From assembly GCF_026914185.1 (NCBI RefSeq), contig NC_070562.1, positions 5,828,001 through 5,892,000 of the forward strand: a stretch of DNA of 64,000 nt, read 5' to 3'. Within the stretch, counting starts at the first letter, position 1, and the number at the start of each line of letters is the position of its first letter. Under the pieces are notes generated by a model that was not told the origin of the DNA, ran no database searches, and worked only from the letters and a program-made list of their open reading frames with translations. The stretch is from Puccinia triticina (Eukaryota > Basidiomycota > Pucciniomycetes > Pucciniales > Pucciniaceae). This document shows positions 39,859 through 50,831 of the stretch, one piece after another. A program made the translations under genes and the position numbers.

Positions 39859-41259
39859 TCAACTGATTGTGGGTTGGTGTTGAGTGCTATCGATGATTCG
39901 CAGGATATCGGAGACTAGATAGAGACTGCCACAGACAACGATGAGCTCGTCTTTGGACCTGGCGATTTGAATCGCTTGATGCAACGCATCCAGCGGATTG
40001 TCAGCGATCCTAGCAGCTGACTGAGTTGCGGATGTAAGGAGCTGGAATTGGGCGGCAATGTCGTGTGGAGGAACCGGCTTGACCCAGTCCATATCCTCCG
40101 GGACGGAGAAGGTAGTGGCGACCAGCTGGGGCGGCCAGCGCATACGGCCCAGATCGAGTGCCGCGATGAGTTCGCCAGGGTCTCTGGGGGCGCTGAGCGA
40201 GATGAGGAGCGTGACGGGCCGGCCGAGCTGCTTGATATGGTCGCCCAACACCTGGGCGGAGGCGTGATTATGTGCGCCGTCGAGCAGGAGCCGGGCGCCT
40301 CTGTACTCGGCAAGCTCGAGGCGGCCCTTCCAGCGCGTCGTCCGGAGGCCTTCGATGATCGCGTGGTCTGTGATCTTCTCGGCTAGCGAGGGCAGGAGCT
40401 TGAGCGGGTGTTTGTGCGTCCGAAGGAGATGGGCCAGGGCGGTGGCAGTGGCTGCGTTTTGGTGCTGGAAGCCAGCATCCGGGTTCAGTGAGTTCGGGAC
40501 CGTCCGCGATGGGTGCATGGATAGATCGAGCTGGCTGCAGCCGGAGGAAAGATGGTCCTCGGTGGGCATCAACGGCAAGGGCGGGAGGTGCTCGGCAGCA
40601 GGGTGAGGGAGCGGATAGGGCCGGACGGAGAAGAGATCGGATGACTCGAGGGATGCTTTGGCGCGGACGATCGGCTGGACCTCGGGATAGGACTGTTGGG
40701 CGAGGAGAATGGGCACGTTCGGCTTGGCGATGCCGGCCTTCTGGCGGGCGATTTCGGAGACGGTGGATCCCAGAAAGGCCTGGTGGTCGATGGAGATGGG
40801 CGTGATGCAGCTCAGGAGGGTGTTTGCACTCTCGGCGACGTTAGTGGAGTCCAGCTGGCCGCCGAGCCCGACCTCGATGACCGCCAGATCGAGCGAGGGC
40901 CGATGGCTGGCGAAGACCTGGAAGGCGAGGGCGGTGAGCAGCTCGAAGGCGGTGAGCTCGAGCCTGTGCTGGGCGACGAGTGCGTGGATGCGAGTCTTGG
41001 TGTGCTCGAAGGTCTGCCGGTCGACGGGGTGGCCGTTGAGGACGATCGAGTCGGCCGGGTCGAGCAGGAACGGACTGGTGAACCTGCCGACGCGGTATCC
41101 CGAGCGCCGCAGGATCTCGGCCTCGTACGCGACCACCGAGCCCTTGCCGTTCGTCCCCGCCACATGGATGATCGGTATCTGCAGGTGCGGGTCGGCGAGG
41201 CAGTGGAGCAGGCGGCGGATCCGTTCCAGGCCGAGCCGGATGCTCGTGGTCGGCGCCAT
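39859..41259 (-). CDS. FOL3: Dihydrofolate synthase (folylpolyglutamate synthase family)
   Basis: 466 residues, single exon, ATG at 41259. The enzyme joins glutamate to dihydropteroate using ATP, making dihydrofolate. The P-loop HVAGTNGKGS is near 32-41, TSPFL at 61-65, a family-typical VIEVGLGGQLDSTN near 127-140, ARQKAGI with the Lys (174) that is carbamylated in the family, and DGAHN at 327-331 in the C-terminal domain. The end, IVVCGSLYLVSDILRI, matches yeast Fol3 more closely than the longer polyglutamate synthase Met7. The gene is GC-rich, unlike its neighbours, and shows no lesion. Long open frames on the opposite strand are shadows. Most likely a single housekeeping gene. Confidence 0.93.
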   Translation of the reverse strand: MAPTTSIRLGLERIRRLLHCLADPHLQIPIIHVAGTNGKGSVVAYEAEILRRSGYRVGRFTSPFLLDPADSIVLNGHPVDRQTFEHTKTRIHALVAQHRLELTAFELLTALAFQVFASHRPSLDLAVIEVGLGGQLDSTNVAESANTLLSCITPISIDHQAFLGSTVSEIARQKAGIAKPNVPILLAQQSYPEVQPIVRAKASLESSDLFSVRPYPLPHPAAEHLPPLPLMPTEDHLSSGCSQLDLSMHPSRTVPNSLNPDAGFQHQNAATATALAHLLRTHKHPLKLLPSLAEKITDHAIIEGLRTTRWKGRLELAEYRGARLLLDGAHNHASAQVLGDHIKQLGRPVTLLISLSAPRDPGELIAALDLGRMRWPPQLVATTFSVPEDMDWVKPVPPHDIAAQFQLLTSATQSAARIADNPLDALHQAIQIARSKDELIVVCGSLYLVSDILRIIDSTQHQPTIS

Positions 41260-41572
41260 CTTTTCCCGAGCTTAACGCCCCTCCGAGACTCAACTGATTT
41301 TCTGGTAAGAAGCACCAATTTTATTTTCAAAATGTTTCTCCAAATGTACAAACTGAAGTAGACAGACTCATGGCCTGTAATCTCAGCTTTCATTTCATGG
41401 TTTTTTACCTTACTGACCCTCGTAAATACTTATGGTGTTCAAAGTTGACTTGCATAAAATCATAAAATTTTAAGCAGAAAAAATTTGTACCACCCAAACA
41501 CTCAAAACAGAGCAATAGTTTGAAAATGGTACATAAAAAATTATCACCCAAAAGTTTTATGATTTTATGATC

Positions 41573-41948
41573 AGATGTACTTTGCGCACTGCGAAAAACT
41601 CGTCGCGCACTGCAGGGGGCGTCCACTCAACGTCCCGGCCACAGTGCGCGGTAGCTCAAAATGCTTTGCGCACTGCAAATAAAAAGCTTGAAATTCCCCT
41701 TCTTTTTTCTGCCAGCCGACAGAGGGGATTTTCCTTGCCCCTCCTGCATTTTCTTGGCGTATTTGGACCCCCCAGATGACATAAAAAAGGATGATTAAAA
41801 AATACAGCGGAACGCCTCCCCGGAGTGCACCCCCCGGGGATTTTCAACCTGCTAAAAAGCCATGGATCGGGTACACAGCCCCTCAAAAACAGAGTCCAAG
41901 GGGAAGAAGTACATATGCCATGACTTTGCCGTGCGGATGGCCAGCACA
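41573..41948 (+). repeat. Left long terminal inverted repeat
   Basis: Starts GATGTACTTTGCGCACTGCG and ends GGATGGCCAGCAC. Inverse copy at 45539-45909, with scattered differences and small indels. Confidence 0.85.
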
Positions 41949-42942
41949 GGCTGGTCCTGGAGCGGAGTACATGCACACTCCCCCAATGACCGGCCAGCAC
42001 ACACATGGAGTGTAAATCACCGGTCATTGAGGGGATTACACATTCCTCTTGATGACCGGAACAGTCCCGGTTATTGAGAGGAGTAAACACACCTCTTGAT
42101 GACTGGAACATTCCCGGTCATCAAGAGATTAAGCATTCCTCTTGATGACCGGAACAGTCCCGGTCATCAAGAGATTAAGCATTCCTCTTGATGACCGGAA
42201 CAGTCCCGGTCATTGAGAGCAAATGATCCCCTTGATGAACGGAACGGATCCGGCCATCAAGAGGAAGAACACTCTTGATGACCGGGTCTGTTCCAGTTGT
42301 TGAGAGGAGCAGTGTTTACTCCTCTCAATGACTGGAACAGTCCTGGTCATTGAGAAGTTAAGCATCACAATGACCGGAACGGTCCTGGTTATCGAGGGGA
42401 GTAAACACACCTCTCAATGACCAGAACAGTCCTGGTCATTGAGAGGAGTAAACACTGCTCCTCTCAATGACTGGAACAGACCCAGTCATCGAGAGTGTTC
42501 CTCCTCTTGATGGCCGGGTCCGTTCCGTTCATTGAGGGGATTAAGTGCTCCTCTTGATGACCAGAGCGAACCGTTCATCAATCCTCTCCTTGAACAGTTC
42601 ACTCCGGTCATTGAGGGAGTGTTTCTCCACTTGGTGACCGCAGCAGACTCGGTCATCAAGATGATTATTTTCTCAATGCCCGGGTTAGTTCCAGTCATTG
42701 AGTGGTGTATTTAATCCTCTCAATTACCGGGACTGTTCCAGTCATCAAGAGGAATGCTTAATCTCTTGATGACCGGGACTGTTCCGGTCATCAAGAGGTG
42801 TGTTTACTCCTCTCAATAACCGGGACTGTTCCGGTCATCAAGAGGAATGTGTAATCCCCTCAATGACCGGTGATTTGCACTCCATGTGTGTGCTGGCCGG
42901 TCATTGGGGGAGTGTGCATGTACTCCGCTCCGGGACCAGCCT
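41948..42942. mobile_element. Nested 995-bp palindromic (foldback) element
   Basis: Starts AGGCTGGTCC and ends GGACCAGCCT. Each end runs into a near-identical inverse copy for more than 250 bp. The inside is built from about 58-60-bp units, each with a dyad of the form ATGACCGG-AACAGT-CCCGGTCAT, at roughly fifteen places. The block sits in the left arm where the right arm has uninterrupted sequence, so it inserted after the arms formed. No coding frame. Confidence 0.8.
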
Positions 42943-43419
42943 GCACCAGGAAAAAACAATAGTCCCTTGGAGACAAGTGACATTTGGCAGCTTTGGTTGC
43001 AGCTCCAAAGTGGCTCCAATCCTGTGCCACCTGCTTCCTTGGTGCTCAGTATGTTTTAGTGGTTTATGTACATACATATACTCATGGCTCAGTGCTCACT
43101 GGCCCAGCTCAAGGATCCCCAGTGCCACCCATCATTGTTCATTCTGGCTTAGTTCTGCACAATCAGTGAGCCACTGAGCCATGAGCCTATGACTGTTGGG
43201 CACAAGTTCAATGATCCAGCCTGCCTCTTTGTATGTTGTTTCACTTGTCAGTGTCCCTCATCGCGAGATCCCCCTTGGCTCCGCCTTACCCGGCGGCACC
43301 CGGACTGTCACAGGCAGCTGGGGACAAGCCTGATGACCGGTGTGCAAATGGTACAAGTCATCAAGGGCAGCTTGATGGCTGGTTTCCGAGATATCCGCTC
43401 ATGTGAAACGGTCGGACAC

Positions 43420-43721
43420 TTTCCCAATGGGCTTGCCGCCTCGAGTTGCAATGTTACGCGGCCGAGGGCCTAGTTGGCTTCCCGTAGCCGCCAACAAGAC
43501 GCGACCAACTCTTCTCCGCCTCCCCGCGAAGCCATCCGCGGTTTTACGCGCTTGGAAGCAGCCTGGCTCCTGCTGACAAAGCCCGCGCCCTTTGACCTCC
43601 AAGCCCGGCGAGTCCGACCACTCTCCCTCTCAAATCTGCCTCCAGGCAGCCAACAGGCTCCTGACCACACACAGCAGCCTCATCACTCCGCCCACTCTCA
43701 ATCAAACGCATCCTCCTCAGC
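43420..43721 (+). repeat. Inner inverted repeat, left copy
   Basis: 302 bp; inverse copy at 44998-45299, also 302 bp, with few differences. It ends within what on the right side is the start of the cyclin-like coding piece. Confidence 0.85.
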
Positions 43722-44066
43722 GTGCCACTCGACATAGAGAATCTTCCGACAACTGCCGGCCAATTGCTCGACAGGACTGAAGACAAAACTACTGCATCAG
43801 TTACTGGAATTGATGACCTTGAAAGCCCATTCATGGCTAAGCAAGTGAGTAAAAAGCGCCCAAGGCAGGCTGTAGATTCTGAAAACTCCCTCAACAACAA
43901 TCCGTCTAAGCAAGCTTCATCCTCAGATTGGAGAAACTCGATTGGATTCAAATCTTGGAAAGTTGCAGTTATGCAAGCTAGCCTGTTTGCCCGTCCCAAT
44001 GCATCACGATCTCGGCTTCAGCTCACTCCCAAGGTAGGTACCCTCAAAAACTCAAACAGCACCTAG
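43722..44066 (+). pseudogene. Unidentified coding-like piece inside the foldback element
   Basis: An open frame of about 114 codons with ITGIDDLESPF and basic KKRPRQAV. No family recognised. It probably joins sequence from different sources, because it starts at the end of the inner repeat. Confidence 0.25.
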
Positions 44067-44346
44067 TGAGGACCCCGGACAAGCCCGCAACATCTCGCGC
44101 CAAGCTCCATCACACACTCCTGAGCCGCGCCAGATAACAAGTACTCCCTTGCCTCACGTGCCAGCAAAGAAACATCTCCATGTGCCTGTTGAGTTTCTTG
44201 GATAGTTCCCGAATGCCTTGGCATCTCTACATCCTTATCGCAAAGGTGATGAGGTTGAGGGACTTCAAAGACCGAGAGTCGATCAGGATAGCACGCTATC
44301 TTTGTCTTCTCTCCTGCTCTTGTCTTTTGTAGCTGCTCCCACCAAC

Positions 44347-44440
44347 ATGCTCGGCACCTTTGGGGCAGCCAACAATACAGCTACCCCCAGCTCCAATCTC
44401 TTTGGACAGAAGCCGGCTGCTCCAACTCTTACATTCTACC
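44347..44440 (+). pseudogene. FG-nucleoporin-like N-terminal fragment
   Basis: ATG at 44347 opens MLGTFGAANNTATPSSNLFG, with GTFG and NLFGQ motifs as in FG-repeat nucleoporins. Only about 30 codons keep that character; the frame then runs into unrelated sequence. Low-complexity similarity alone makes this tentative. Confidence 0.3.
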
Positions 44441-44631
44441 GCGAATGGTTTTGGAGCAAACATGTTCAACCGCTTGTTCCGCGCTTGTTTAATTGGGACC
44501 ATCTTTTGGCACGACTCACAGGGCACTTTAAACATAGCATCCTATGTATTGCACTTTTTTTTTATTGGATTTGAAAGTTTTTTTTTCCCTGATGACACAT
44601 GGCATTGAAGATCTATGTATTCTTGGGATCA

Positions 44632-45080
44632 TCAAGTGTTGTTGTGTGTGGAAGAAGAGGAGGAGCATGGGGAAAGTGCAGGTGGCGGAGTGGGCGTGAG
44701 GATGGTCTGGGTGTGCAGGGAGAGCTCAGGGGTCGTCCAGCAGAGCCTGAAGTTGAGTGTGTGGAGGACGTGGCACTTGAGATGGTCGATCTCGGTCTCG
44801 GATATGTCAGCCACCTTGCTGAGCCGTTTGCAGAGCAGAGGCCGGTCGGAGATGATCTTGGTGCCAAGGATCATGGCGGCAAGAAGCAGACGGTGGTTGG
44901 TGAGCAAGTTGAGGGGGATACAGGGCCGGCCTGGCTTGGCCTGCTGTGGCTGGCTGGTGGCTGGACTGAGCTCTGTGATCTGGTGGAGGTAGATCAGGCT
45001 GAGGAGGATGCGGTCAATTGAGAGTGGGCGGAGTGATGAGGCTGCTGTGTGTGGTAAGGAGCCTGTTGGCTGCCTGGAGG
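44632..45080 (-). pseudogene. Captured cyclin-box fragment (Pcl/Pho80-type)
   Basis: On the minus strand one frame reads SIDRILLSLIYLHQITEL, then NHRLLLAAMILGTKIISD and ETEIDHLKCHVLHTLNFRL. The order and spacing match the cyclin box of Pho80/Pcl-type cyclins, which bind and direct a cyclin-dependent kinase. A Thr/Pro/Ser-rich tail follows to a stop near 44632. The upstream part lies in the inner inverted repeat, and no start is visible. It is a gene piece carried by the element, or the remains of a gene in which the repeats arose. Confidence 0.55.
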
Positions 45081-45299
45081 CAGATTTGAGAGGGAGAGTG
45101 GTTGGACTCGCCGGGCTTGGAGGTCAAAGGGCGCGGGCTTTGTCAGCAGGAGCCAGGCTGCTTCCAAGCGCGTAAAACCGCGGATGGCTTCGCGGGGAGG
45201 CGGAGAAGAGTTGGTCGCGTCTTGTCGGCGGCTACGGGAAGCCAACTGGGCCCTTGGCCGCGTAACAATACAACTCAAGGCGGCGAGCCCATTGAAAGA
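44998..45299 (-). repeat. Inner inverted repeat, right copy
   Basis: Inverse of 43420-43721. Confidence 0.85.
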
Positions 45300-45538
45300 G
45301 GGGTAGGACTCAGGTGTGGCTTGAGCCAATTAGTCCTCAGCAGCTGCGCACATCACAAGCTGTGTTGCACATGGCAGAATGAGCTAAACTAGCAGATGCT
45401 GGCTGTGCAAGGCAATAAATGTATACTCAGTTATGGCACTCATGCTGTGACGTTCCAGCTGTGGATAGATGCTGGATAGATGGCCAGAGCTGTCCAAATG
45501 TCACTTGCTGCCAAGGGAACATTGATTTTTCCTGGTGC

Positions 45539-45909
45539 TGTGCTGGCCATCCGCACGGCAAAGTCATGGCATATGTACTTCTTCCCCTTGGACTCTGTTT
45601 TTGAGGGGCTGTGTACCCGATCCATGGCTTTTTAGCAGGTTGAAAATCCCCAGGGGAGGCGCTCCGCTTATTTTTTGTATTTTTTATCATCCTTTTTTTA
45701 TGTCATGCTGAGGGGTCCAAATACCCCAAGAAAATGGAGGAGGGGCAAGAAAAACCCCCTCTGCCCGCTGGCAGAAAAAAAATGAGAATTTCATGGTTTA
45801 TTTTCTGCAGTGCGCGAAGCGTTTTGAGCTTCCGCGCACTGTGGCCGGGACGTTGAGTGGACGCCCCCTGCAGTGCGCGACTAGTTTTTCGCAGTGCGCA
45901 AAGTACATC
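45539..45909 (-). repeat. Right long terminal inverted repeat
   Basis: Inverse of 41573-41948. Continuous through the site at which the left arm holds the 995-bp insert. Confidence 0.85.
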
Positions 45910-46109
45910 CGTTTATGATTTTATGATTCAAAAATTTTATGATTTCAACTTTGAACACCTTAATTGCATAAGATTTTTTTACATAAAATCATAAACTACA
46001 ATTTTTGCTGGGAGATGTCACTTTAAGTTTTATGCACACTGACATCTCCCAGCCAAAATTGGCTTTATGAGTTTATGTAAACAGTGACATATGCAATTTT
46101 GAACACCAT

Positions 46110-47894
46110 ACTCCAATCCACCTACTTTGAGGTGGTGTTCAGGTATTTTTGAGCTCAAAATTTAAAGTTTCCTGAGCTTGTGCGGTCTCAAAAAGGGCAG
46201 ATTGGTTACAGAAATCCACCATGCAATTTGCAGGATATGTCTTGCAGGGGATGGACATGAAGGAGTTTGAAGTGGGGGAAAATAAGCTAAGATGATTGTG
46301 ATTTCAATGGTGCCATAACGGTAACATAATGCTAACATTACTGTTTTTAAGCCATTATTGTCACAGTTACTCGTAATGGTGGTGAGCTACATTATTGCAC
46401 CACTGCTTCTACCGGGTTTTTCTACTTGTTACGTTGTTGGGGCCCGCAGCGCGCCAGATAACGAGCTGATTTCAGCGCTAAAACAGCCCTTGAGGGCTTG
46501 TTATTGCGTTATCCAAGCAATAACATAGTGTAAAAGTGTCAGAAAAAAGACCTGTTACGCTAACCATATGTCACTTGATGTAAGAATTGAAGTTATGTCG
46601 TACTACAGAAAGGATTATTACTACACATCCCTCAAGCACATCCAAGCAAGACTATATAAGAGAGTTTAGGTAGAAATAATGTTGAAGGCAGACTTTAGGT
46701 CAGCTGCACTGACTCTAAGGCTGACACACCTGACCAGGTATTTGGGTGCCAAGGGCCATCTCTACACCCAAATCCCACTTTCTTAAATCCACAGAATCCT
46801 AGGATCCTGGATCTAAGTTTTGGGGTGTTTTATTTACATAATTACTGTCAGAATACAGGAGATGATGCGCAACCTGCAAAGAGGCGCAGGGGAGAAACAG
46901 ACTGTGATGCAAAGACATGTAAGCACAGATGTTTCATCCCTCCAAACAAAGCCGCAAGTACGGTAGCTAACTTTGGGTTGTTTCATCGCAACTACAGCAG
47001 ATGCTACTAGCAGCAACACCCCTAGGACGCAAGCCACAGACTACAGAAGCCACAACAGCAAGGCAAGCACGGTTCCAAGACCTTCGGAATCGTGAGTACT
47101 TAAGCAGCAGGCTAAGACGGACAGAAACACTAGAATAACAGCTCCATCGCCCGCATAGCTCTTTATTCCACAGAATAACCAATCACCCAGCCAGCCTCAA
47201 CTCTTGCATCAGTCCGCTGACCAACAAGTGAGTGCAGACTTCACTCATAGCTAGACTGTCACATGATTGCGACTAACCAGGACGGTCTCTTAGCCACAGC
47301 CTTAACCGGAACGACTCGTTGCGAACATAGACCGTCACTACAAGCGTGCACGTTGCAGGAGGTAGAATATCTCTCCTCCTTTGATAGATCATGCAATCAG
47401 CATTGAGCGAGTTAGCTGACTCGTAGCGTTAACATCGCAGACATCAGACTGCACTCTTGTCCAAAGCCGATCCCTTCCTACTTCAACCTCTCTCAAGACT
47501 TTGTGTCCTTTCATTTTCTTTTTCTCTCCTCTACTCAGAGGCACGGCAAACCGGCCTGCTCTTAGGTGATTATCTATTTCACCTCATCTTCTCATTACAC
47601 TTAGATAGCGGCAATATGCCATTGTATATAGTTTTGATCTGAGCTATTCTAATATGAAATCACATCTTAGTTGTCAGAATTTTTACAAGAAAAGAGCGCA
47701 CACAACAATTGAACAGTTGAAATCCCCAAAGACCTGAAGGCCCTATGGATGACCCTCCAGCTGTGCCGCAGCAACAAGCAAAAGTGGGCCGGTTGTTAAA
47801 GGTGTCCAGGGAGGGCCTAACCAAGTGGTTAGGGGGCTCCCAGGGAGGGGGTAGGACGGAACCGGATCCCCTGGGGTTCTGAATGATGGAATGG
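46110..47894. other. Intergenic, repeat remnants, no gene seen
   Basis: About 46300-46570 is TAAC/GTTA-rich. 46683-46729 resembles, inverted, the first 47 bp of the element C LTR. From about 46825 to 47640 there are short coding-like stretches (for example QPAKRRRGETD) but no continuous model. Confidence 0.4.
46683..46729 (-). repeat. Inverted fragment related to the element C LTR end
   Basis: On the minus strand it begins TGTCAGCCTTAGAGTC and continues AGCTGACCTAAAG, close to the start of the LTR at 47895. Similarity fades after about 47 bp; it may be the edge of a diverged solo LTR. Confidence 0.5.
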
Positions 47895-48847
47895 TGTCAG
47901 CCTTAGAGTCAACACAGCTGACCTAAAGCCTGCCTTTTTCTACTTTTTACATATGAATTACTTCATATCTTTTTCATCTTAAGAGATATCCTTGTTTTGA
48001 CTTCATATTCTGTTTCCTCATGCAATTTTAACCCTAGTTACAACTCACCAATTCTCTGTAACTCTACTCCTTCCCTGAGTTCTTGAGTTGTGGCGCGCAT
48101 GCGCAGTTGTGACGTGTCAGCGCTACCAGGCGCGCCAAACCACATGTACATATGTAATTACATAAGCAAACTGTGAAAATTTTCGAAGTCAGGATCCCCC
48201 TTGCCTGAGGAGGATCTACAGACTTCAGCAGACCAGAACCACACCTCCAGACAACCCAGGATCACCAGAACAAGGCCACTACACTCCCAGTATCACCAAC
48301 AGGAATATTGACAGTTAGTACCCTTTTCATTGAACCTTGATTATCTCAGAGGAGTTCCTATCTGTCTCTTTGACTGCTTTCTCTCCTCTCTTGTTTGTTT
48401 CTCTCCTCTTTGATCACAGGTACATATACCTCTAGACATCTACTCTCAAGGATCAAATCACTTCATATCCTTCTTTTTCTGTGGTTTTTGTCAGTAACAA
48501 ACCACATAGGTTTCCCTTTAAAGAACCTTGACTATCCATAGAGAAGTCTAAAAAATTGTGGCTGATTAGACTTGTCTAATTCAGATACCTTCCACGTTTC
48601 CATTGTGAGAAGAGGCTGTTGCAATCTCTGGCACAGCTTGGCAGCACTCCCTTAAGGAGTAGCATTGCTAGTGGATGTTAGTTCCCACCTACAGGTCAAC
48701 AGAACCTTGAATATCATCTCTCAGATCATCTATTTCTCTCTCTCTCTTTTTCTCTTACTGTTTGTTATTTCTTTATCCCAAGAAATCCAAGCAGTGCCCA
48801 CCCATTTTTCTTGTGTCCTGCTGTCACATAAGAGACACAGGCTCACA
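47895..48847 (+). repeat. 5' LTR of element C
   Basis: 953 bp, begins TGTCAGCC and ends CTCACA. Older than the LTR pairs of A and B judging by the number of differences from its partner. Confidence 0.96.
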
Positions 48848-48849
48848 AT

Positions 48850-48865
48850 TGGGGGCCTCATCGGG
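48850..48865 (+). promoter_or_regulatory. Primer-binding site of element C
   Basis: After a 2-nt spacer: TGGGGGCCTCATCGGG. TGG fits a tRNA CCA end; the start resembles the tRNA-Pro site of some retroviruses, but the tRNA used here is unknown. Confidence 0.6.
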
Positions 48866-49619
48866 AAATTAATCCCTTTTTCATACGTCTAGACTTCATA
48901 AAATCAAAGGACTGATCATCCTGAATAAATTAAACAAAAAAATCTCATAAAATAATGTAAAAACTTGAAAAAAAAAAAAAATTACTCTTATTGACGCTCA
49001 AATCCGTCCAAAATTCTTCTCAACTTGATTTCCAACTAATTGAAATCTTCCTTAACCTCTCTAAAAAATTTTTACACCTGCGCTGCACTTGCAAAAGTGA
49101 AGAACCGCAAAAACCAAGCCGAAAAAGCCTCGCCTTTGTCTGACTTATCGTCCATTCCTCCTGATTCCGAGGAAGAAGATCAGCTCGAAGTAAGCCAAGG
49201 ACTCGTCCAATCAGACCTCAGATTGTCAGGAATCTTTTCCGACCGGTTTCGTAATCTTTGAACCATTCCCGTAGGAGAGCGCAGACTCTGAAACCAGCAA
49301 AAATCGCCGAGTCGCCGAACCCAAGGAAGGGAGCTTGATCAGCAGCTCCACGTGGACACCCATAGCCACTTCTAGAGACCCTAAACCTCGTCGCGGAAAG
49401 GTTAAAGCTCCGGTTAAACTCGCCGACTGGACATCAGAACCATCCGCGAAGCCAAGCACTAAAAGCAAGAAGAAGACCTCTTCATCTACCAGAAAAAGTA
49501 GAAGGCTTTCAGCAAAGTCTAAGGCTACAGGTATCTAAAAACACCTCCTCTCTCGCCTTCCATAACTGATTTTCCCGCTTTGAATACCTTTCTGACCAAC
49601 ATGCCACCACATCTCAGAA

Positions 49620-50831
49620 ATGGCAGAAATCTCTCCGCCGAGCAACAGCTCCGTTACCAACTCAGCCCAGCGGCCGAGGAGCGGCTTTGAAGAGCACGAA
49701 TCGGCTTTGCCGCCGCTGGGAGAGGACTTTCTCAGTTTCCCACAAGAGGAACCGCTGCCACCGGACACAGGAATTCCCCCAGCGTTGTACAATCCGAGGG
49801 AAACGTCCCTAGCCCTAGCCTCCAACCGGTTGACCCCAGTGCCGCGCCCAGTGGAGCGGGAGCCAATGAATGTAGCCGGCAGTCAACCGACCTCCCAGCC
49901 TACCAGCCCAGAGGGCTTACGACCGGAGGCGCCACCGGACTTAGCCCTACTTCCGCCCATTCAGAACCCTCAGGCAGAGGATTCTTCAGGTCCTATGGAC
50001 CTCATACCGGAGGATCCCGAGTTGACAGGTCTAGTGAACCTGTTCAATGATCAGTTCGACCTCTTCGTCCGGGCTCGAGAGGCGCAGAACTGGAGATCGG
50101 TGAGGATGATCCTCACGCAAGCGGTAACGACGCAGGACATGATCCAAGAGATAGCCGGGAGAGAGGAGACCATCAGAATCTGTCAAGAATGGATCCCTCG
50201 GATCGAGCTGAACGAACTCGAGCGCACCTTGTACCATCAAGGCAACAACTACGCGCCTCCAGCTATCGCCGCTCCCCCTTCGCAGAGCAATCAGTCCCTA
50301 GCTATAGCGCCGCACCCGCACCATCAGCCTATGATGGCGACGCCGACCCCAGAGCCAGCGAGTTTTCGACACCGAACGCAAGAGGCGGGGTACCAGGGTC
50401 ATACCCCTCAGTACAACCAAGGGCTTCAGCCACCACCGCCGCCTACGCAAACCCAGAGCCGCAACCCAGCGCACAACGGCAGTACCTTGGGTCCACCGCC
50501 GCCGCCGCCACCGCCGCATCCCCAACAGCTGGTCACGAGACTCCCAGCTTCCACACCGCTAGATGGGAGCCAAGTCACGAGGCACACTCCCTATCAACGC
50601 CCTGGCGAACATTACCAGCCACATCCACCCCAATATCAAGCAGCAGGAGCACCATACGCGCATCCGCAGCGCCACAATCCTTCTCAAAACTGGAGAGGAT
50701 CGGGGAGGAATTGGAGGCGTCCGAGGGACGACACTCAAAGAGTCCTCCAAATAGGAGCGTACCTCATGAGAGCTTCTCAAGGATCAGCAAGAGGATACCG
50801 GCGTGGGAGGGGAAGAGGAAGAGCTCAATAA
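49620..50831 (+). CDS. Extra Pro/Gln-rich ORF upstream of gag in element C
   Basis: 403 residues from ATG 49620. It has a Ser/Pro-rich N-terminal part, a short helical middle (about residues 135-195, LFNDQFDLFVRAREAQNW to IELNELERTLYHQG), a long Pro/Gln/His-rich part with polyproline, and an Arg-Gly end (GYRRGRGRGRAQ) that could bind RNA. The region is much more GC-rich than gag and pol, which suggests a different origin. No zinc knuckle. It is in another frame than gag, ends about 300 bp before it and could be a captured host gene or a second Gag-like protein. Coding-like sequence also occurs just upstream (about 49040-49540), possibly as 5' exons. Confidence 0.5.
   Translation: MAEISPPSNSSVTNSAQRPRSGFEEHESALPPLGEDFLSFPQEEPLPPDTGIPPALYNPRETSLALASNRLTPVPRPVEREPMNVAGSQPTSQPTSPEGLRPEAPPDLALLPPIQNPQAEDSSGPMDLIPEDPELTGLVNLFNDQFDLFVRAREAQNWRSVRMILTQAVTTQDMIQEIAGREETIRICQEWIPRIELNELERTLYHQGNNYAPPAIAAPPSQSNQSLAIAPHPHHQPMMATPTPEPASFRHRTQEAGYQGHTPQYNQGLQPPPPPTQTQSRNPAHNGSTLGPPPPPPPPHPQQLVTRLPASTPLDGSQVTRHTPYQRPGEHYQPHPPQYQAAGAPYAHPQRHNPSQNWRGSGRNWRRPRDDTQRVLQIGAYLMRASQGSARGYRRGRGRGRAQ

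Larger units (their letters stand above)
41430..46109. mobile_element. Composite foldback / Pack-MULE-like element
   Basis: Long inverted arms bracket the region: about 41573-41948 on the left matches 45539-45909 on the right in inverse orientation, with more diverged similarity out to TGGTGTTCAAA (from 41431) and TTTGAACACCA (to 46107). Further in, 42943-43010 pairs with 45480-45538, and 43420-43721 pairs with 44998-45299. Between the inner arms are pieces of host-like coding sequence (cyclin box, FG-type nucleoporin). The left arm is split by a 995-bp nested palindromic element. No transposase is present, so it is nonautonomous. Long arms plus captured gene pieces fit a Pack-MULE or foldback element; no target duplication resolved. 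Confidence 0.7.

Noticed and set aside
40696..41393. Long plus- and minus-strand open frames overlapping FOL3 (up to 221 codons)
   Set aside because: They are in other frames of a GC-rich gene whose own frame carries all catalytic motifs. Their Gly/Arg/Ser-rich content is typical of shadow frames.
41990..42900. CRISPR-like array in the 58-60-bp repeats
   Set aside because: Units are palindromic, diverged and lack unique spacers, and the window is eukaryotic.
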